A DNA stretch of 64,000 nucleotides from an uncultured Collinsella sp. (lineage in GTDB: Bacteria; Actinomycetota; Coriobacteriia; Coriobacteriales; Coriobacteriaceae), in assembly GCA_900539035.1 (NCBI GenBank), contig UQAU01000005.1, positions 18,624-82,623 of the forward strand. The letters are read 5' to 3'. The translations under genes and the position numbers were made by a program. Positions within the stretch are counted from its first letter, which is position 1; each line of letters opens with the position of its first letter. Below, piece by piece: positions 16,141-25,505 of this stretch. Under the pieces are notes generated by a model. That model was not told the origin of the DNA. It made no database searches and saw nothing but the letters and a program-made list of their open reading frames with translations.

Positions 16141-17058
16141 ATGACAGGCATCAATCAGGCCATCACCGAAAGCGCACCTAAAGTGCGTTCTGCCGAGGAC
16201 ATGGCCACACGACGCAAGAGCGATTCGGAGGGATTTCTGCTCATCTCGCCAGCGCCCCCTACAACGAAACGTGGACACACGTCGAAACCAGCGCTACGCG
16301 ACTGCATCTACGGACTTGCCGTTGGCGACGCGCTGGGCGTTCCTTACGAGTTCAGGCCTCGTGGCACGTTCGAATGCACGGACATGATCGGCTACGGCAC
16401 GCACGGGCAGCCCGCCGGCACCTGGAGCGACGACACATCTATGACGCTTGCTACCTGCGACTCGATTAGGGAGCTCGGGCATATCGACGCCTCAGACATG
16501 CGCGACAAGTTCGTAGGCTGGATTGCCCGTGGCGAGTATACGATCGACGGCGTTTTCGATTACGGCGGCACGACCGCCCGCGCCTTGCACACCGGCAAAG
16601 GAGGCTCCGGCGAACGCGACAACGGTAACGGTTCGCTCATGCGCATCGCTCCCCTGGCGTTCACCGATGCGACAGACGAAGAGATCAGCGAGGTCTCCGC
16701 GATTACGCACGCCCACAGAACGTCGACCGACGCGTGCATCATATTTGTCGAGCTGATGAGAAGCGTGATGAAAGGCGCGCTTCCCTCATGGGTGCTCCAG
16801 CTGAAAGACGTGCCCGAGCGTGAAATCAGGTCTGGCGGCTTCGTGCGCGACACCCTTAAGGCCGCCAGCTGGTGCTTTGTCAACACCAACAGTTACGAGG
16901 ATTGCGTCCTTGCCGCCGTCAACCTGGGCGACGACACCGACACCACCGCAGCCGTTGCCGGCGCCCTCGCCGGCACGGCATACGGTCTCAAAGCCATCCC
17001 GCAGGAGTGGATTGACACCCTGCGCGGTAAAGAGCTGATTGAGCAGTGTTTGTTTTAG
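16141..17058 (+). CDS. ADP-ribosylglycohydrolase family protein
   Basis: 305 residues from the ATG at 16141, 6 nt after GAGGAG. After about 50 variable residues the DraG/ARH fold is clear: GLAVGDALGVPYEF, the metal-binding SDDTSM, NGNGSLMRIAPLAF and the second metal site NLGDDTDTTAAVAGALAGTAYG. All expected aspartates and the Asp-Asp-Thr triads are present, so it should be an active dinuclear-metal hydrolase. It would remove ADP-ribose from proteins, nucleic acids or small molecules. No DraT-like transferase is adjacent. A 73-residue gene follows 35 bp later and may be co-transcribed. Confidence 0.92.
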   Translation: MTGINQAITESAPKVRSAEDMATRRKSDSEGFLLISPAPPTTKRGHTSKPALRDCIYGLAVGDALGVPYEFRPRGTFECTDMIGYGTHGQPAGTWSDDTSMTLATCDSIRELGHIDASDMRDKFVGWIARGEYTIDGVFDYGGTTARALHTGKGGSGERDNGNGSLMRIAPLAFTDATDEEISEVSAITHAHRTSTDACIIFVELMRSVMKGALPSWVLQLKDVPEREIRSGGFVRDTLKAASWCFVNTNSYEDCVLAAVNLGDDTDTTAAVAGALAGTAYGLKAIPQEWIDTLRGKELIEQCLF

Positions 17059-17093
17059 GGCTCACATACGATAGGAACTGACCAGGGGGCACC

Positions 17094-17315
17094 ATGGAAA
17101 GAGAGGTCGCAAATATAGACGAGTTCCAAGTGGACGAAAACGGGATTCCGCTATTTCCAGCAGGGCTGAAGGAAGAAGCCAACCTTTATGTCCTCCCCGA
17201 TGGGCGTTACCTCCCCTGCGGGGTCTACAGGACCGCGGACGGCGGTTCGCTCATTTATGAGCCATCCGAACTAAGCTTCTTCGGGCAGATGCTTGCTCAA
17301 TTCAAAGAGTACTAG
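17094..17315 (+). CDS. small protein of unknown function (73 aa)
   Basis: The gene starts MEREVANIDEFQ, 6 nt after AGGGGGC, and lies 35 bp downstream of the ADP-ribosylglycohydrolase. It is acidic and cytoplasmic, with beta-like character (LYVLPDGRYLPCGVY). No family is recognised. Spacing and direction suggest it shares the transcript of the upstream gene. Confidence 0.6.
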   Translation: MEREVANIDEFQVDENGIPLFPAGLKEEANLYVLPDGRYLPCGVYRTADGGSLIYEPSELSFFGQMLAQFKEY

Positions 17316-17458
17316 AGGTTTGATCGCCCGTTAGATCGACACTGCTCCAAACCATGGGATGGGTAGGATGCCTCCCACCGCGGCCTGTGAGGTAAAATCT
17401 TGACTGCCGCGGAATCCGCCTGCGGGCAACGCTCCGATCTCCGATTGGGGTGAAGCCT

Positions 17459-17551
17459 ATGAACTTGTTTCTTGAAATCCTGCGCCTCTCGATGTATGCG
17501 ACCGGCATTGCCCGGAACCTCTACTCAATCTGGCGGGAATATAAGCAGTAA
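17459..17551 (+). CDS. possible 30-residue amphipathic peptide
   Basis: A short frame, MNLFLEILRLSMYATGIARN followed by LYSIWREYKQ and a stop, starts 6 nt after GGGGTG. A hairpin terminator lies 22 nt downstream. The peptide is hydrophobic with basic and aromatic residues near its C-terminus, like small membrane-active or leader peptides. Coding status is a guess from the ribosome site, the peptide character and the terminator. Confidence 0.35.
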   Translation: MNLFLEILRLSMYATGIARNLYSIWREYKQ

Positions 17552-17573
17552 CGGATAGCGAAGGGAGTCATGA

Positions 17574-17599
17574 AAAGGGCCGGTTGCAGCCGGCCCTTT
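17574..17599. terminator. hairpin terminator, possibly bidirectional
   Basis: AAAGGGCCGG pairs perfectly with CCGGCCCTTT around a 6-nt loop. T-runs are short on the plus strand (TTT) and four long on the minus strand. Confidence 0.65.
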
Positions 17600-18117
17600 A
17601 GACGATAATACCTGCGTTGCCCGCGCTTCCGAAGTGTGACTAGCTGAGGAGCGGGTTCCGCGGCACAACCTGATTTTACCCAGCGAGGCGGATCTTTTGC
17701 AGCCGCTCCACCGTTTATTTACATCTACCACCACAAGCGGATTCCGCACAAACGAGAGCAAAGAAACAACGCCGGCGCGGCCAACAGAGCAGACAATCCA
17801 TGCGACCAAAGAAATAGAAAAGCGCCCGCGGCCTCGGTTCCCCACCCAGGTCTAGGCGCTTTTCTTGACACCATCGCACCACATCCGCCATCGCCTCCGG
17901 CCCGACACTCATAAAAATGCAAGCGGGAAACGACCTCAAGATCACCAACAACAGCTTCAAGCAAGCGCTTGGGCAACTGTCGCAACACGAGCGCCCATAA
18001 ATAGGGGCCAATTAATAAGTAAGAGAGCCTTGCCACCAATTGTCATTCAGGCACGATCAGCCAATAGGTCAAATGGCAACTAACGGGTGTCAGATATACC
18101 AATATACGCAAGATTAA
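17600..18117. other. non-coding gap before the restriction locus
   Basis: Minus-strand frames here lack ribosome sites and recognisable domains, so I call no gene. It holds a perfect 11-bp inverted repeat (AGAAAAGCGCC at 17816-17826, partner at 17855-17865). It may be decayed DNA at the edge of an acquired restriction island. Confidence 0.45.
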
Positions 18118-18118
18118 C

Positions 18119-18127
18119 TGCTAGAAT
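18119..18127 (+). promoter_or_regulatory. candidate extended -10 of the hsd operon
   Basis: TGCTAGAAT fits the extended -10 pattern (TGnTAnnnT) and lies 54 nt before the hsdR start. No clear -35 was seen. Confidence 0.35.
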
Positions 18128-18180
18128 GCAATGGTGGACAGGCTCACCAACGTCGTGGAAGCATAAGGTAAGGAGTGCGC

Positions 18181-21100
18181 ATGATTGCTGTCGACTACAG
18201 CTCCTCAACGTCATTTAATGAGGATGCTTTCGAACAAGGCATCATTGACCACTTGCAAACGAGCCTGGGGTACGAGCACCTCTATGGACCCGATGTCGCT
18301 CGTTCCTCCGACGCGTTTGACGACGCCTTCCTACCTGACGTCATTGGGCCCGCTCTTGAGAGCATTAACCCCACGCTCAATCGACGTGCGATTGATGCCT
18401 CAATAACCAGACTAAAGGAAATCGAGGGCAGCGACCTCATCGCCAAGAACAGCATCTTTATGGACATGCTCCAGAACGGTGTGGAGACAAGCTGGTTTGA
18501 CGGCAAAGAAGAGCATACGGACATCGTGCGCTTGGTCGATTACGACAATCCCGAAAAGAACTGCTTCCACGTTGTTAACCAGTGGACCTACATCGAGTGT
18601 GGCACCAACAAACGTCCAGATGTCATCGTATTCGTTAACGGTCTTCCGCTCGTTCTCTTTGAATTGAAGTCGCCCGCTCGAGCCGACGCTGACAGCGAAG
18701 ATGCCTACCAACAGATTCAAAACTACAAACGACAGATTCCATCGCTTTTCGTGTGCAACGCCTTCTGCGTCACCAGCGACATGCTTCACACCAAGGTTGG
18801 CACAATCACCGCCAACGAGTCGCGCTTCGTTGAGTGGAAGAGCGTCGATGGAAGCTACGAGGCCACCCAGTACGCCGATTGGAAGACGCCTCTGGACGGC
18901 ATGTTCCCCAAGGAGCGGCTCATCGACATCCTGAAGAACTTCATTCTGTTCTCCGAGGACGCGAAAATCCTCGCGGGATACCATCAGTACTTCGCGGTGA
19001 ACAAAGCGCTCGAGAGCGTGCATGAGGCCATCGGCGGCGACGGCAAGGGCGGCGTCTTTTGGCACACGCAGGGCTCGGGCAAGTCGCTTTCGATGGTTTT
19101 CCTTGCCCATCTGCTCGAAGAGAAACTCGACAGCCCGACCATCGTGGTGATTACCGACCGCAACGACCTCGACTCGCAACTGTTCGCGCAGTTCTCCAGA
19201 TGCTCAGATTTCCTGCGCCAGACGCCCGTTCAGGCGCAGAGCCGCGCCGATCTTGCGCAGCAGATCTCGAGCCGCCGCGCCAACGGCATCATTTTCACCA
19301 CTATGCAGAAATTCGAGGAGGAGGCCATCGCCCTCTCCGAGCGCAAGAACGTCGTCGTGATGGTGGATGAAGCGCACCGCGGGCAGTACGGGTTCGAGGA
19401 GAAATACGACCGTGACGGCAAGAAGCACACGGGCACCGCGTTGCTCATCCGCCGCGCCCTTCCGAATGCGACTTTCATCGGCTTTACCGGTACCCCTATT
19501 TCTGCCGAAGATCGATCGACTCGCGAGGTTTTCGGCGATTATATTGACGTCTACGACATGACTCAGGCAGTAGAGGACGACGCAACTCGACCCGTGTTCT
19601 ACGAGAGCCGCGTCGTCGCACTCAAGCTGGATCAGGGTATCCTTGCAAAAGTTGACGATGAGTACGAAAAGCTCACCGAGCAGGCTAACGCCGAAACCAT
19701 TGACGCAAGCAAGCGCAACTTTGCAAATCTGGACGCCGTTCTAGGTGCACCCGAAGTCATCGATGCCCTATGTCAGGACATCGTAGAGCACTATGAGACC
19801 AACCGTGCGCACGAACTCACCGGCAAGGCAATGATCGTTGCGTATTCGCGCCCCGCCGCCATGGCTATATATCAACGTATATGCGAGCTGCGACCCTCTT
19901 GGAAGGACGAGGGCAAGCTCGGCGTTGTCATGACCATGGGCAATCAGGACCCCGAGTGGTGGTTTGACGTCGTAGGCAATAAGGCCCATGTTAAGGAGAT
20001 GGCGAAGCGGTTTAAGGATGACGCCGACCCGCTCAAAATCGTAATCGTCGTAGACATGTGGCTCACCGGTTTTGACGTGCCGAGCCTTGCCACTATGTAT
20101 GTGTATAAACCCATGCGCGGATATAACCTGATGCAGGCAATCGCACGCGTAAACCGAGTATATAAAGACAAGGTTGGCGGACTGGTTGTTGACTACGTAG
20201 GCATAGCTAACGCCCTTAAACGCGCCATGAAGGACTACACCAAGCGCGACCAAAAGAAATACGGCGACATGGATATCGGGAAAACCGCCTATCCTAAGTT
20301 CTTGGAAAAACTGGCAGTCTGTCGCGACAAAATGTTTGGTTACGATTATTCGGAATTCATGAGCACCGAGTCCGCCGCACGTCGAAGCGAACTCATAACG
20401 GGTGGAGTAAATCATATCCTTGCACCCGGCGACGAAGATATCACCCGCGACTTTGTTGAGCAGGCAGGAGTCATGCTCAAAGCCTATGGACTCGCCAAAA
20501 GTCGCGCAACAGACATGCAGCGCATCGAGGCTGGCTATTTCCAGGTTGTTCGAGAGCTTATCCTTCAGCTCACCGAGCAGGGCGGCACCCGCAGCAAAAA
20601 CGGAGGCAAACTTACCCTTAAGCAGGTAAATGACCGCATCAATGCACTACTCGAACAGAACATCGTCCATACCGACGGCGTAATAGACTTGTTTAAGGTG
20701 GAAGACGAAACGGTTTCGATTTTTGATCCCAAGTTTCTGCCGAGCCTCTCGCGTATGAAAGAGAGGAACCTGGCTTACGAGCTGTTGAAAAAACTCATCG
20801 ACGACCAGATTAAGGGCTACCGCAGAAAGAGCATAACGCAGGCAAAAAAGTACTCGGAACTCATGCAAAGCATGGTAAATGGCTATCTCAACGGGCAGCT
20901 CACAAACGCTGAGGTATTCGAAGAAATGCTCAAGATGGCGAAAGAGATGTTTTCCGAAAACCAAAAGGCAAAGGCGCTTGGGCTTAGCGAAGAGGAGTTT
21001 GCGTTTTACGAGGCGCTAACACAACCGCAGGCAGTCGCCGACTACTATCGCGAAAGAAATGACGAGCTGGTCGCTATCACGCAAGAGCTCGCTGCGAAGA

Positions 21101-21270
21101 TGCGCGAAATGCGCACGGTCGATTGGCAGAAGAAGCAAAGTGCACGCGCTGCTATGCGTGTTGCAATTAAGCGTCTGCTCAAACATCATAAGTATCCGCC
21201 AGAGGGCATGGAGTCGGCACTGGCCACCGTGATGGATCAGTGCGAACTCTGGGCCGACAATGCAGCATAG
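18181..21270 (+). CDS. hsdR: type I restriction enzyme, R (endonuclease/translocase) subunit
   Basis: 1029 residues from the ATG at 18181, 5 nt after AAGGAG; a GTG two codons upstream overlaps that site. The N-terminal nuclease domain carries the PD...ExK motif (RPDVIVFVNGLPLVLFELKS, about residues 145-164). The translocase motor has Walker A GSGKS (about 298) and Walker B DEAHRGQYG (about 394), with FTGTPI and LTGFDVPS further on. It forms R2M2S with HsdM and HsdS, pumps DNA past the complex and cuts unmethylated DNA at a distance. It is full length with no frameshift. hsdM begins 14 bp downstream. Confidence 0.97.
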   Translation: MIAVDYSSSTSFNEDAFEQGIIDHLQTSLGYEHLYGPDVARSSDAFDDAFLPDVIGPALESINPTLNRRAIDASITRLKEIEGSDLIAKNSIFMDMLQNGVETSWFDGKEEHTDIVRLVDYDNPEKNCFHVVNQWTYIECGTNKRPDVIVFVNGLPLVLFELKSPARADADSEDAYQQIQNYKRQIPSLFVCNAFCVTSDMLHTKVGTITANESRFVEWKSVDGSYEATQYADWKTPLDGMFPKERLIDILKNFILFSEDAKILAGYHQYFAVNKALESVHEAIGGDGKGGVFWHTQGSGKSLSMVFLAHLLEEKLDSPTIVVITDRNDLDSQLFAQFSRCSDFLRQTPVQAQSRADLAQQISSRRANGIIFTTMQKFEEEAIALSERKNVVVMVDEAHRGQYGFEEKYDRDGKKHTGTALLIRRALPNATFIGFTGTPISAEDRSTREVFGDYIDVYDMTQAVEDDATRPVFYESRVVALKLDQGILAKVDDEYEKLTEQANAETIDASKRNFANLDAVLGAPEVIDALCQDIVEHYETNRAHELTGKAMIVAYSRPAAMAIYQRICELRPSWKDEGKLGVVMTMGNQDPEWWFDVVGNKAHVKEMAKRFKDDADPLKIVIVVDMWLTGFDVPSLATMYVYKPMRGYNLMQAIARVNRVYKDKVGGLVVDYVGIANALKRAMKDYTKRDQKKYGDMDIGKTAYPKFLEKLAVCRDKMFGYDYSEFMSTESAARRSELITGGVNHILAPGDEDITRDFVEQAGVMLKAYGLAKSRATDMQRIEAGYFQVVRELILQLTEQGGTRSKNGGKLTLKQVNDRINALLEQNIVHTDGVIDLFKVEDETVSIFDPKFLPSLSRMKERNLAYELLKKLIDDQIKGYRRKSITQAKKYSELMQSMVNGYLNGQLTNAEVFEEMLKMAKEMFSENQKAKALGLSEEEFAFYEALTQPQAVADYYRERNDELVAITQELAAKMREMRTVDWQKKQSARAAMRVAIKRLLKHHKYPPEGMESALATVMDQCELWADNAA

Positions 21271-21284
21271 GGAGCTAAAACAGC

Positions 21285-22808
21285 ATGGCTAAAAGCAAAG
21301 CTAAGGACACCAAGAAGAACACTGCCGACGTTGGCTTTGAGGATCAACTGTGGAACGCTGCAGATGTGCTGCGTGGCAACTTGGACGCTGCCGAGTACAA
21401 AAACGTCGTATTAGGCCTCATTTTCCTGAAGTATCTCTCGGACCGTTTCGACGAACGTTACCTAGAGCTCGTCGCAGAGGGTTACGGCGACGAGGAAGAT
21501 CGTGACTGCTACATGGAGCAGAATGTCTTCTTCGTTCCCGAAGAAGCACGTTGGGCGAACATCTCACAGGCGGCGCATACGCCCGAAGTTGGCCAGATCA
21601 TCGACAATGCCATGCGCGCCATCGAGCGCGAGAACGACAAGCTCAAAGACGTGCTGCCCAAGAACTTCGCTCGTCCCGAACTAGACAAGAGGCGCTTGGG
21701 CGACGTCGTTGACTTATTCACAAACGTACAAATGACCGATAACGAGAGCGAGAAAGACCTGTTAGGGCGCGCATACGAATATTGCCTGCAGAAATTCGCA
21801 TCAATGGAGGGCAAAAACGCCGGCGAGTTCTATACGCCGTCGTGCATCGTGCGCACGCTGGTTGAAATCCTCCAGCCTTTCCACGGTCGCGTGTACGACC
21901 CCTGCTGCGGCAGCGGAGGCATGTTCGTGCAGTCCGCCGCCTTCGTCGAGCACCATGGCGGCAACGTGGTACAGGACATCACCATCTTTGGCCAGGAGAG
22001 CAACCCTACCACGTGGAAGCTCGCAAAGATGAACCTCGGTATTCGCGGCATCGAGGCCGATTTGGGCAACTATGCAGACACCTTCAGCGCCGACCAGCAC
22101 AAGAATGAAAAGTTTGACTATGTGTTGGCAAACCCACCCTTCAACCTCAAGAACTGGGGCGGCGAAGCGCTGCAGGAAGACGTACGTTGGAAGTACGGCA
22201 TGCCGCCCACGGGCAACGCTAACTTCGCTTGGATGCAGCATATGATTTGGCATCTTAACGGCACGGGCAAGATTGGCCTCGTATTGGCAAACGGGTCGCT
22301 TTCGAGCCAGACGAGCGGCGAGGGCGATATTCGACGCGCTATCGTAGAGGACGATCTGGTCGAGGGCATTGTAGCCATGCCGGGGCAGCTGTTCTACAGC
22401 ACCCAAATTCCCGTATGCCTGTGGATTCTGAATAAGAAAAAGGCTCAACCAGGAAAGACATTGTTCATCGACGCACGCGAGATGGGAACGATGGTGACGC
22501 GCAAGCTGCGCGAGTTTGCCGAAGAGGACATCAACAAGGTCGCGGGCGCTTTCGACGCCTTCCGTAAGGGCGAGCTCGAACCCGAGAAAGGCTTCAGCGC
22601 TATAGCTGATTTAGACGAAATCGCTAAACAAGATTTCATTCTGACACCCGGCCGCTACGTAGGCATTGCCGAAACCGAAGACGACGGCGAACCATTTGAA
22701 GAGAAGATGGCACGCCTGACCAGCGAGATTTCAAAGTGCTTTGAAGAGTCCAACCGCTTGCAGGAGCAAATTAAGAAGAACTTGGAGGCGATTGGGTATG
22801 GATTCTGA
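21285..22808 (+). CDS. hsdM: type I DNA methyltransferase, M subunit
   Basis: 507 residues. An HsdM N-terminal helical domain (QLWNAADVLRGNLDAAEYKN) is followed by the N6-adenine methyltransferase core. The AdoMet motif is DPCCGSGGMF (about residue 204) and the catalytic motif NPPF (about residue 282). It methylates adenine in the half-sites recognised by HsdS and protects the host from HsdR. The final 11 bases overlap the hsdS start, a typical coupling that balances M and S subunits. Confidence 0.97.
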   Translation: MAKSKAKDTKKNTADVGFEDQLWNAADVLRGNLDAAEYKNVVLGLIFLKYLSDRFDERYLELVAEGYGDEEDRDCYMEQNVFFVPEEARWANISQAAHTPEVGQIIDNAMRAIERENDKLKDVLPKNFARPELDKRRLGDVVDLFTNVQMTDNESEKDLLGRAYEYCLQKFASMEGKNAGEFYTPSCIVRTLVEILQPFHGRVYDPCCGSGGMFVQSAAFVEHHGGNVVQDITIFGQESNPTTWKLAKMNLGIRGIEADLGNYADTFSADQHKNEKFDYVLANPPFNLKNWGGEALQEDVRWKYGMPPTGNANFAWMQHMIWHLNGTGKIGLVLANGSLSSQTSGEGDIRRAIVEDDLVEGIVAMPGQLFYSTQIPVCLWILNKKKAQPGKTLFIDAREMGTMVTRKLREFAEEDINKVAGAFDAFRKGELEPEKGFSAIADLDEIAKQDFILTPGRYVGIAETEDDGEPFEEKMARLTSEISKCFEESNRLQEQIKKNLEAIGYGF

Positions 22809-23964
22809 GATCGTTCTTTCCGATGTAATCACCGATATTGCAGCAGGACCTTTTGGTTCAAATCTAAAGGTATCTTGTTTTGTCCCATCTGGTTTCCCCA
22901 TTATTGATGGCGCAAATCTAAAGGGATTTAAGGTTACAGACAACCTTACGAAGTTTGTTACTGAAGAAAAAGCGAGGTCACTCTCGCGTTCAATTGCTAA
23001 AAGAGGTGATGTAGTTGTCACAATCAGCGGCACACTCGGACAAATCGCCTATATCCCAGAGGATTCTGCCTACGAAGAATATTTGTGCTCTCAACGGCAG
23101 TTTAAGGTGACCTTCGACACTTCAAAAGTATATGTTCCATATCTCGTTTTCTATTTTCACACCAGAGAGGGACGAGGCAAGCTTCTTGCATTTGCAAATC
23201 AAACGGGAGTACCAGCCTTAGCCCAGCCAACAAAGAATTTCAAAAGAATTAGGCTCGAATTGCCAGATATTGAACAGCAGAGAAAAATAGCGTTAATAGC
23301 TGAACTTCTAACAAAAAAAATCGAAGCCAACGCTAACCTAAATGGCTATTTAGTAAAGGCGTGCGACGTTCTGTATTCGAACTATACGGCTGGCGAACAA
23401 GCTGCAGGGTGGCCAATGGGCACGCTGGAAGATCTACTTGAGATCAGGTATGGCAAGGATCACAAAAAACTTAATGATGGAAATATCCCCGTTTATGGCT
23501 CCGGTGGCTATATGCGTTCCGTCGATCGCTTCCTCTATAGTGGCGAATCTGTCCTGATTCCAAGAAAGGGTTCGTTGAATAATGTCATGTATGTTAGTAA
23601 AAAGTTTTGGACGGTAGACACGATGTTCTATGCAGTGCCTAAAAGCCCCAACGTTGCAAAGTACGCATATCAGTTCATCAAGCGACTCGATTTGGCATCC
23701 ATGAATTCTGGTTCAGCCGTTCCTAGTATGACCACAAAGATTCTTAATGCCCTTCCGGTTCCGATTCCTCCAAAAGAAAGCCTGCACGCTTTTGACGACC
23801 AGCTTCAGCCATACTATTCAGCGATTTGCGCCAATGCAATTGAAAATGAACTGCTTGCCGCACTCCGCGACGCCCTTCTCCCTAAACTCATGTCAGGAGA
23901 AATCGACGTCTCAAAGGTCGATCTCAAGCAGCTAAATAGCCATTTAGCTTTGTGTTATTCTTGA
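22798..23964 (+). CDS. hsdS: type I specificity subunit, expressed copy (TRD1-TRD2)
   Basis: 388 residues from the ATG at 22798, 9 nt after GGAGG and overlapping the end of hsdM. Two target-recognition domains are visible: TRD1 about 1-178 (AAGPFGSNLKVSCF... FKRIRLELPDIEQQRKIA) and TRD2 about 205-360. The helical spacer between them contains LNGYL at residue 180, encoded by inversion site S1. The C-terminal helix LLPKLMSGEIDVSKVDLKQL ends at LNSHL, encoded by site S2. Each TRD reads one half of a bipartite DNA target. Because TRD2 is bracketed by inverted sites, this gene can be re-assorted by inversion, with TRD1 fixed next to hsdM. Confidence 0.95.
   Translation: MDSEIVLSDVITDIAAGPFGSNLKVSCFVPSGFPIIDGANLKGFKVTDNLTKFVTEEKARSLSRSIAKRGDVVVTISGTLGQIAYIPEDSAYEEYLCSQRQFKVTFDTSKVYVPYLVFYFHTREGRGKLLAFANQTGVPALAQPTKNFKRIRLELPDIEQQRKIALIAELLTKKIEANANLNGYLVKACDVLYSNYTAGEQAAGWPMGTLEDLLEIRYGKDHKKLNDGNIPVYGSGGYMRSVDRFLYSGESVLIPRKGSLNNVMYVSKKFWTVDTMFYAVPKSPNVAKYAYQFIKRLDLASMNSGSAVPSMTTKILNALPVPIPPKESLHAFDDQLQPYYSAICANAIENELLAALRDALLPKLMSGEIDVSKVDLKQLNSHLALCYS
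23338..23353 (+). repeat. inversion site S1 (CTAAATGGCTATTTAG)
   Basis: 16-bp near-palindrome: 6-bp arms CTAAAT/ATTTAG around an asymmetric GGCT centre. It encodes LNGYL at the TRD1/TRD2 junction of hsdS. The same sequence occurs inverted at S2 and S4 and direct at S3 (first base differs). Confidence 0.85.
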
Positions 23965-24493
23965 TTTTCTCTTGGATGGTATCAATCACCTGAACGATTT
24001 TTGCTTGCTTCTCAAAAGTGGGCAATGGCATTGACAGCTTGCGAAAAGTACTCGTTGGACGCCCCAACGCCGGAACGCCAGTTTGCGTTTTATTCGAAAG
24101 TAACCGCCATTGCCCCTCTCGAGTATGAAAATAGTAGACAAAAAATTTCGGTAGCACCTTGTCATTACAGCGAATGCGAAATTGGCTTTGCGAAATGACG
24201 TAGCGAGGATACTTGGAGTCATAGGGGACCATCGCGACTTGGCCCAACGTTCCACGGTGTGTTATTACGATATCGCCACGCGAGGCCAATGCGTTGCCCA
24301 GGGAATTTGCTTTTTCTGGAGTGACATAGCGCAGCGCAGTGTCGTTCGTCTCAAAGCCAGTTAGATTCGATCCATTAAATACCGGAATACCGGAGTTGAC
24401 AAAGCAATCAGTCTTAATATTTGAGCCGAAGGGTCCCATTGCAATCTCATCAATAAGATCCTCAACGCATACTTCTTCACTTTCGGCAATCAT
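23924..24493 (-). CDS. truncated specificity subunit: alternative TRD1 half (TRD1')
   Basis: 189 residues homologous to residues 1-180 of the expressed hsdS (MGPFGSNIKTDCFVNSGIP against AGPFGSNLKVSCFVPSGFP; shared YFHTREG and QTGVPAL). The recognition loops differ. It ends KLNGYLAA-stop exactly at site S2. Its ATG overlaps the recombinase stop (ATGA), so it is translationally coupled to the recombinase. Inversion between S1 and S2 would fuse it in frame (LNGYLVKAC...) to TRD2, giving a complete second HsdS on this strand. In the present orientation it makes a half-subunit or nothing. Confidence 0.85.
   Translation of the reverse strand: MIAESEEVCVEDLIDEIAMGPFGSNIKTDCFVNSGIPVFNGSNLTGFETNDTALRYVTPEKANSLGNALASRGDIVITHRGTLGQVAMVPYDSKYPRYVISQSQFRIRCNDKVLPKFFVYYFHTREGQWRLLSNKTQTGVPALGRPTSTFRKLSMPLPTFEKQAKIVQVIDTIQEKIKNNTKLNGYLAA
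23932..23947 (-). repeat. inversion site S2 (inverted copy)
   Basis: CTAAATAGCCATTTAG on the plus strand, the reverse complement of S1. It encodes QLNSHL at the end of hsdS on the plus strand and LNGYL at the end of TRD1' on the minus strand. Confidence 0.85.
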
Positions 24494-25446
24494 TCCAAAT
24501 ACTTCCTATGCGAAGCCTTTACATTGTTCTGGTTTACCATGGCGTAATGCATGGTGGTGTCTATTTTCGCATGGCCTAGCAGCTTTTGCACCTGCTCTAT
24601 GGGCATTCCTTTGTCAATAGCATGGGTAGCAAGCGTACGGCGAAACTTATGCGGATGAACGCGATTAATGCCAGCGCTTCTGCCTAGGTCACGCAAGCGG
24701 AGCTCTATGTTCCCAACCGTAATACGTCGAGCTGAGGAATCGAGTGCGACAAAAAGCGCAGGACTCTTGTCGGCACGGCTCGCAAGATATTCCGTGAGAT
24801 GCAACTTGGCGCGCGCGTCGAAGTAAACAGGGCGCTGTTTATTTCCCTTTCCCATTACAAGGCATTCGCGCTCGTGCAAATTGACGTCCTTCCTGTCGAG
24901 TCGCACAAGCTCGCCAATGCGCATGCCGGTCGAAGAGAGAAGATCAACGATGGCAAGGTCCCGCTTGGATTCGCATGCATCTCGCAAGATCTCCAGCTCC
25001 TCGTCACTTAACACCTCTTTGGTTATTTGAGCAGTTTTGACGCGGCGAATACGCCTTACAGGGCTTTTAACAATATAGTCTTCATCCTCAAGCCACGAAA
25101 AGAAGCTCGACATGATGCGACGTATATTATCGATTGTGACTTTACTGGAACCGCGAGCCATCTCGTAATCATTGAGATAGCGTCGCAGGTCATCACTTTC
25201 GACCTGCGTATAGGACTTAGCAAGTGCCGCGTTCATATGCCGCAAAGTTGCCTCATAGTATGCAATAGTTTTAGGCGAGCATCCCTCAACTTCTTTAGCG
25301 GTGAGAAATAGCGAGAGCAGGTCTTGCCCTGGCTCTGCCTGTTTTGGTCCAAGCGTTTGCCTAAGTGTGATGGCTAGATGCTTGAGCTGGTGTGGGTCGA
25401 GAAGGCCCTGCATTTCCGAAAGCACGGTATTGATAACGGTTTCCAC
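24490..25446 (-). CDS. tyrosine recombinase (probable hsdS invertase)
   Basis: 318 residues if it starts at the GTG at 25446, 4 nt after AAAGGAG. The frame is open much further upstream and continues unbroken into the silent hsdS cassette, so a longer fusion could also be made. It has an N-terminal SAM-like core-binding domain (about 40-125). The catalytic residues of the phage-integrase family are all visible: R176 (STGMRIGEL), K200/K203, H266-x-x-R269 (HPHKFRR), H292 (LLGHA) and Y301 (HYAMVN). Its position between hsdS fragments bearing four copies of one site identifies it as the likely recombinase for specificity switching, as with CreX/PsrA in pneumococcal type I loci. Confidence 0.92.
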   Translation of the reverse strand: METVINTVLSEMQGLLDPHQLKHLAITLRQTLGPKQAEPGQDLLSLFLTAKEVEGCSPKTIAYYEATLRHMNAALAKSYTQVESDDLRRYLNDYEMARGSSKVTIDNIRRIMSSFFSWLEDEDYIVKSPVRRIRRVKTAQITKEVLSDEELEILRDACESKRDLAIVDLLSSTGMRIGELVRLDRKDVNLHERECLVMGKGNKQRPVYFDARAKLHLTEYLASRADKSPALFVALDSSARRITVGNIELRLRDLGRSAGINRVHPHKFRRTLATHAIDKGMPIEQVQKLLGHAKIDTTMHYAMVNQNNVKASHRKYLE

Positions 25447-25505
25447 GCTGCTCCTTTCGTCGAGTACGATAGCCACAGTGTGGACGGCGCGTTGTACATA
25501 GTGAA

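Noticed and set aside
17715..18039. Overlapping minus-strand frames of about 100 codons before hsdR
   Set aside because: Parts look protein-like, but there is no ribosome site, the frames compete with each other and no domain is recognised. Kept only as a note on the gap.
22741..22797. Upstream TTG extension of hsdS inside hsdM
   Set aside because: The ATG at 22798 has a GGAGG site and matches the conserved HsdS N-terminus; the extension is out-of-frame hsdM sequence.
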